From: Enoplolaimus lenunculus
Taxonomy: Eukaryota > Nematoda > Enoplea > Enoplida > Thoracostomopsidae
Assembly (NCBI GenBank): GCA_030248215.1
Contig: JASANG010000885.1
Span: forward strand, 231,617 to 295,616
Direction of reading: 5' to 3'
DNA length: 64,000 nt
Of the stretch, positions 58,925-64,000 are shown one piece after another. The translations under genes were made by a program, and so were the position numbers. Under the pieces are notes generated by a model. The model searched no databases. It worked only from the letters and a program-made list of their open reading frames with translations, and was not told the DNA's origin. Every line of letters starts with the position of its first letter. The stretch's first letter is position 1.

Positions 58925-60195
58925 CGAGCCTTTATTAGCTGTATCTTCCAAATGCAAATTGTGAAGCAATAATGTTTTTTAATCTCTGCAGTATTGACAG
59001 CTGTTAAAACATTAATCAGAAGAAGTAAGCCAACTGCGGCAATTATAAGCTGTTTGAAATCAAGTTGCCGCAGAGCAATCAAACAAATCCAGATTCCGGC
59101 TCTGTTCCATACATGGGTCATTCGTTCTCAAGCACCATAGTGGACCAAGCGATGAAAAAAAGGAGCCGAAAGTGGTGCCGTCGGTAACCCAGCTCTCCAT
59201 AGCCGAGATTGCAATTGATGCAAAACCGAGTGGTCACAACATCACGCAGATTCGCTGAATTTTACCAACAATGACCTGTAAAAATTGTTAAAAGATTGTT
59301 TTAGGTTGGTTGAACTATATCACTCCAAGACGGACTGATGCACCCCATAGGTGGTAGCAAAAAGTTCACCAGGATCATTACAGCCAATAAAGCTCTGTAC
59401 TGTGGTATCCAAACAAAATAGATTGCCTTATATTCAAGAAATATCGTCTGAAATAAGACAATTATGTCTTAATACGGACGCCTGAGACGTACACCTACCT
59501 ACCTATGTCCTGAATTCCAGACTTTTATTTCTTAAATATTTCAGAAATATGGGTCTGAAAATTTTCAGACTTAAAAGTGTGAAATTTAAGACGTTGTTTC
59601 ATGAACGATTAAAAAATATTTCTGAAACATAGTCAAATATGTTTGAAATACTAGACAAAGATTTTCTATGGAAACTGTGAGTATACGCGGCTTGTGGATG
59701 TGCAGAGTGTGGAATGTTAAGACATATACACTCGTGCACATATACCACCAGAGGAAATTAGGATATCGGCCGCGAAGAGCTTTTGCTGGTATTATCGCAG
59801 TTTGACCGACCCCTTCAGGATGGCCACCAGCCTAAGTCAAATTTTTAGCTCTCTTTAAAGGCAATCTATGTTTTAACTGAATGAGCATTGAAGCGTAACG
59901 AAACACCACAACAAGAGCACAGGATGAACTTGAATACATTTTCACGAGCAAAGCAAAAAATGTGACGTATATATTACAAATATGTTTTATTATCTTTAAC
60001 TCCAGTCAGTTGGTTGAAAGAAGAATCGGTATTTTTCCTTGATCCATGCAATGCCAATGCGGCGATGATCCAAACACGGACAATACAATTTCGGTATATT
60101 TTACCAACAATTTGAGTGTGGAAAAATGCTCGGCAAACGCCCCTAAGGCCGACAGATGGGCTTAACGGATATTCAAATATGGGTAAATCCAAGTA
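58925..60195. other. Intergenic sequence
   Basis: No gene recognised. A solitary T-like terminus (CTGTTCCATACATGGGTC) lies at 59101-59118. Confidence 0.4.
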
Positions 60196-60592
60196 CTGTA
60201 GTGACCCGAATAAGAGGTATGACTGATATTTATTTGGCCTCTATAGAGCGAACAAAGGTTACGGACTTTTATTTATTTTCAACCAGCAATTTACCGCCGT
60301 ACGTTACTGGTATATATCCGGTATTGCAACTATCCGTTGAATTACACGTTTTTGCCTTGCATCAAACCTTGAGCGATAATAAGGTTATACTTAAAAATGT
60401 ACTTTCAGAATTTAAGTGCGCTTTAAAGTTTCGAACTAAACATTATTTGGTCCTAGAATCATTTATGCGATACAATGAGGGATAATTGACATTTATAGGC
60501 TCTAATTAGGGTTTAGGGACTCTGTCCGCTTACGGACTCACATTAGCGATACGGACTCTTATTATGATTGGGACTTAAAATGGCGACCCCTT
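60196..60592 (-). mobile_element. Family D element, one end lost
   Basis: CTGTAGTGACCCGAATAAGAGG after TA, followed by the family interior in the orientation of 15781 (CAACTATCCGTTGAATTACA, CATTTATGCGATACAATGAG, CTAATTAGGGTTTAGGGACTC). The second terminal repeat is not present. Confidence 0.75.
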
Positions 60593-61540
60593 AAAGCGAT
60601 ACGTTTTTTTAACAGACGAACTCCGGCAATTTCATTAATCAATAGTTCACAAACTACAAGACTTATTCCCAACTGGTGATAAATGGTACATACGGTTTAA
60701 ATTTACCGGGTCTCTACCGTACAGTACGTTTCCTTGTGCACACCAATTCTAAATACAAAATGCCACGGCAGAAACGCAGTCTGCGCTAAGCCGTTTTAAC
60801 TATACTCCAACTTTTGCTGACTTTGCCAAACCATTTTGCTCATAAAATAGTAAATTTATAAATTTCATTTGTTAAGGATTATTTTTATTCGCGATTTCGC
60901 CTTAGCGAGGTCGTGTTTAGATGGTTGTTCGCGCATAATCTGCATACGCACAGTATGTCCATTATAATTGTAATATCATCATATATATTGGTTACTCTGG
61001 CGTGGACAGAGATTATATATATTTGTTGAAGCTACACAAGGTCTGTGGATAATTAAATATATATTGTAATTGGACGAGCTATCTCCTAGAATGCGTTTTC
61101 AATTTCGTCGGGTGGACCCAATTCCAGCCAGTTATACCCGATGACCAGTTACCACTGGCCGCAATCGTGACGGAGCGGCTCACAGAGTCTGTACAAATAT
61201 GCAACGCGTTTTATGAATAGTTTTGCAAGAAGTATTACTTGTTAAGCTTAAAATAAAGACTTACGCAACGTATCAAAGTTAACGCGATATTTACTCCGGC
61301 AAAAAAACTGTGTTCCCAAACGGATCAATCTGCGGTCACAAAAATTTAATTTTTTAAGCCTTTAAATTTAACCATTAAATCACCTGTAGGATGGTGGAGA
61401 TGCCGAAAGTTTGTTATTTTAGATGTACATACACCTACTGGATTATAGAACTCATACGACTTGTCAACTCCAATAATGGATGGGTGCGGAAAAAATCAAA
61501 GGAAACAAAACTGGTTCTCCCGTTTTTTTCCTTTGTTTCG
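60593..61540. other. Intergenic sequence, nothing recognised
   Basis: AT-rich with no coding block or family ends. Confidence 0.4.
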
Positions 61541-61826
61541 GATGGGTGGAAAAACGATTTCGAAGGGGTAGAAAAACGGTTTTGGAGGGGTTAAAAAATG
61601 GTTTTGGAGGGGTGAAAAACCGGTTTCGGAGGGGTAGAAAAACGGTTTCGGAGGCGTGGAAAAACGGTTTCGGAGGGGTAGAAAAACGGTTTCGGAGGGG
61701 TGGAAAAACGGTTTGGGAGGGGTGGAAAAACGGTTTCGGAGGGGTAGAAAAACGGTTTCGGAGGGGTGGAAAAACGGTTTGGGAGGGGTGGAAAAACGGT
61801 TTCGGAGGGGTAGAAAAACGGTAAAA
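61541..61826. repeat. 22-bp minisatellite, open in several frames
   Basis: About 13 units of GGGGTAGAAAAACGGTTTCGGA with T/G and A/G variants. Because 22 is not a multiple of three, three units make a 22-codon protein repeat, and none of the three registers contains a stop on the plus strand. One minus register is also open. The predicted Lys/Arg/Gly-rich and Pro/Phe/Ser-rich proteins here are artefacts. Confidence 0.92.
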
Positions 61827-62612
61827 ACTTTCTTTAAAACTACACTAATTTTAGCAAATATATAATACATCCTCCACAATAAAATGTGTACAGGGTGTGG
61901 AAAATGAAAAATCAATTCCAGAACACCATCGGATTTCAGTTTTATTTTAAGGTCGCCATTGAAATACAACTTTGAGAAATACGATATTTTACCAATGATG
62001 AGAAAATAAATTTTGCTATTTTAAAATCAATTCCATATATGACATTGCAATTTTCTCTGCCGTTAATGGAATTGAATTTGTTTGAGCAATGTTCAGAAGT
62101 TGAGAGTAAAATTTTCTTTGAATTAATTGCAGATAAAGAAATGCACATAAAATCTATGTCACTTGTGGAATTGACAATTTTGTATTTTATTTATATTGGC
62201 CTATGCGAATTTCGCTGAATTAAAATTTTCGTGTAGTGGAGTTGAATTTCGAGACGGTAGAATATTAATCAATGGTCGCTAAATTAAAATTCTGAAAACG
62301 ATATAGAGTGATGGGATGCGATTTTATTTCTTTGAGGTCGTTGATGGAGTCGAATTTTATATTTTAGAGGTCGATGATGGAATACGATTTTATTTTTCAG
62401 AGGTCACCTTTGGAACTGAGGTAAAACAAAAAATAGCGTTGATGGAATCGGAATTTTCTAAGCACCCTACAAATTTTTAAAAAAATATTGAGGGAGTTGA
62501 ACTACCGTAACCAGTGTTCAGCTGAAAAATTAAAAGGCATTGTTTACTTTGTGAAGTGAACCAAAGTTTTTGTTGTTGTGTTTCTGGGAAATCGTTCGAG
62601 TGTGCAAGTTTT

Positions 62613-63227
62613 GGCCCATGTTACGCTGAGGGCCGTCCCGCTGTCCCGGGACAGTGGGACAGTGGGACAGTAGGACAGCGGAACTGTCCTACTAACCCAT
62701 TGTCCCGCTGGCCTACCGTCCCACTGTCCCATTGTCCCGCTGTCCCACTGTCCCTCTGTCCTACTGTCCCGCTGTCCTACTGTCCCACTGTCCTACTGTC
62801 CCACTGTCCTGCTGTCCCACTGTGCTACTGTCCCGCTGTCCTACTGTCACGCTGTCCAACTGTCCCGATGTCCCACTGTCCTACTGTCCCACTGTCCCGC
62901 TGTCCTACTGTCCCGCTGTCCTGCTGTACCGCTGCCCTACTGTACCGCTGTCCCACTGTCCCGGGGTCCTACTGTCCCGCTGTACTACTGTCCCACAGTC
63001 CCGCTGTCCTACTGTCCCGCTGTTCTACTGTCCCGCTGTCCTACTGTCCCGCTGTCCCACTGTTCTACTGTCCCGCTGTCCGTCTTACTGTCCCGCTGTC
63101 CTACTGTCCCACTGTCCCACTATCCTACTGTCCCGCTGTCCCACTGTCCCGCTGTCCTACTGTCCCGTGGTCCCGCTGACCTATTGTCCCGCTGCCCCGC
63201 TGTCCCGCTGTCCTGCTGTCCCACTGT
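62613..63227. mobile_element. T-type end leading into a CTGTCCC minisatellite
   Basis: GGCCCATGTTACGCTGAGGG, the left terminus of family T, runs directly into GCCGTCCCGCTGTCCC and then a long array. No right terminus is found. It lies inside the 61866-63473 element. Confidence 0.6.
62640..63227. repeat. CTGTCCCRCTGTCCTA minisatellite
   Basis: About 60 imperfect 9-bp units of CTGTCCCGC, CTGTCCCAC or CTGTCCTA kinds. The first 60 bases or so read in the opposite sense (GGGACAGTGGGACAG), so the array has an inversion near 62690. Long Cys/Pro/Leu-rich frames here are not genes. Confidence 0.92.
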
Positions 63228-63473
63228 CAATTTATAAATGCCACGTATGGAATTGAGTTGAGAATTGAGTAAAATTAAATATACAATAGTAAAAATAGCA
63301 AACATATTTTAATATAGTGATGCTGTATTGATTTTAAATTTTCGAATCGCATTCATTACATGAGATAAATAAAATTCGAGTCGCTTGCGGAATTGATTTT
63401 AATCAAAATGTACCGTCCGTAAACGAATTTTTCGTTTTCCACGCCCTGTACACATTTTATTGTGGAGGATGTA

Positions 63474-64000
63474 TAATGTGGTCAGTATCGGGGATTTAGT
63501 AGATCTTGTGCTTGACCGGATGTTTTGGAGCTTGTGTACTGAGTCAAGTGTAGGTGTACTTTTTGTTGCCTCAACTGAGGTTTAATTTTACTCATACGAT
63601 GTTTTTGCTGCTGTATACTAGGTTTTTAATCTTAAAATAGCTGGCGTATACCTACCTATATGATATACTTTAATTATGTTGTTTTTGCTTTGTCTAATAT
63701 TCTAAGTCGTGAAACGCGTCTATTTTGAACAGAACTTCTGAGTAAACTCATATAATGTGTGGTTCACGTTATATAACTGGGGCAGCCCGGAACACGTAGT
63801 GTCCATGTTACTCGACATCAACATAGAACATTGTGTCAGAATAGCGTTTATGTAGACAAAATGTGAATGTCAAATGACACTGGCTTGCAAATTCCTGATC
63901 TCCAAGAAATTTATGCGACTATCATATGATATTCCGAATTTATTTTCTAATTCAAATTACAAATTTTAGTGTCATATGATATTCTACAGGACATTCAGGC
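63474..64000. other. Intergenic sequence to the window end
   Basis: No gene recognised. TCATATGATATTC occurs twice about 50 bp apart at 63922 and 63972. Confidence 0.4.

Larger units (their letters stand above)
61866..63473. mobile_element. 1.6-kb element with 47-bp terminal inverted repeats
   Basis: TACATCCTCCACAATAAAAT at the left is repeated inverted at the right end. The match extends over about 47 bp with two mismatches (to GTGGAAAA and GAAAAAT). TAA lies on both sides (61863-61865 and 63474-63476), a 3-bp duplication. The interior is AT-rich with GTCGATGATGGAATACGATT-type degenerate repeats and carries a nested T-type end with a CTGTCCC array. No transposase is seen. It is probably non-autonomous and PIF/Harbinger-like on target duplication alone. 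Confidence 0.8.

Noticed and set aside
61480-61969. Plus frame of 114 codons and minus frame of 157 codons
   Set aside because: Both are readings of the 22-bp minisatellite.
62556-63256. Frames of 207 and 174 codons rich in Cys, Pro and Leu
   Set aside because: Translation of the CTGTCCC array in two registers; not coding.
1-64000. LTR retroelements, Polintons, CRISPR arrays or bacterial operons
   Set aside because: I saw no LTR pairs, capsid or integrase-like blocks, spacer arrays or bacterial gene layout. The tandem repeats here are minisatellites.

Overview
The window looks like a piece of an animal nuclear genome, most likely a nematode. It is AT-rich, its genes are split into many short exons by introns that are often long, and it is full of short inverted-repeat transposons. 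Many of these carry arrays of TTAGGC, the nematode telomere unit. At least two start codons sit just behind strong splice-acceptor sequences, as expected for spliced-leader trans-splicing. All gene models come from reading conserved protein blocks and matching splice sites and codon phase by eye; no RNA evidence was available.

Four genes can be supported. (1) 12401-14557 (+): a two-exon, single-pass membrane protein of 551 residues with a fibronectin-III-like ectodomain and an asparagine run in its tail. (2) 23536-33724 (+): a complete 15-exon LMAN1/ERGIC-53 cargo lectin, 528 residues, with every exon junction in phase. (3) 38121-44853 (-): a complete 7-exon ER-luminal FKBP with three EF-hands and a C-terminal KDEL, 348 residues. 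(4) 50089-56678 (-): the alpha subunit of the mitochondrial processing peptidase in 13 exons (502 residues), lacking only the first, presequence-bearing exon. LMAN1 and the FKBP lie tail to tail and both serve the early secretory pathway. A CLEAR-type and a UPRE-type motif lie upstream of LMAN1.

The rest is repeat landscape. 1-12.3 kb, 14.6-23.4 kb, 33.8-38 kb, 45-50 kb and 57-64 kb hold no confident gene. They carry at least ten families of non-autonomous elements. The most striking, called family T here, has about 20 copies with GGCCCATGT-type ends, 8-bp target duplications and usually a (TTAGGC)n-like core. A second family (H) has GGGTTGCGCTATA ends, TWA target duplications and GC-rich minisatellite cores. 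One T-type shell holds an H-like core, and another holds a CTGTCCC minisatellite.

Other families are a CACTGCAAAAAA foldback (C), a CTGTAGTGACCCGAATAAGAGG element (D), a CACTGTAAATT foldback (E), a GCGCGTTGCATTTTTGGCC element (F), a CCCGTAGCC foldback (G), a hAT-like TAGGGATGT element, a 1.6-kb element with 47-bp ends, and tRNA-derived SINE heads. No retrovirus-like, LTR or Polinton element was recognised.
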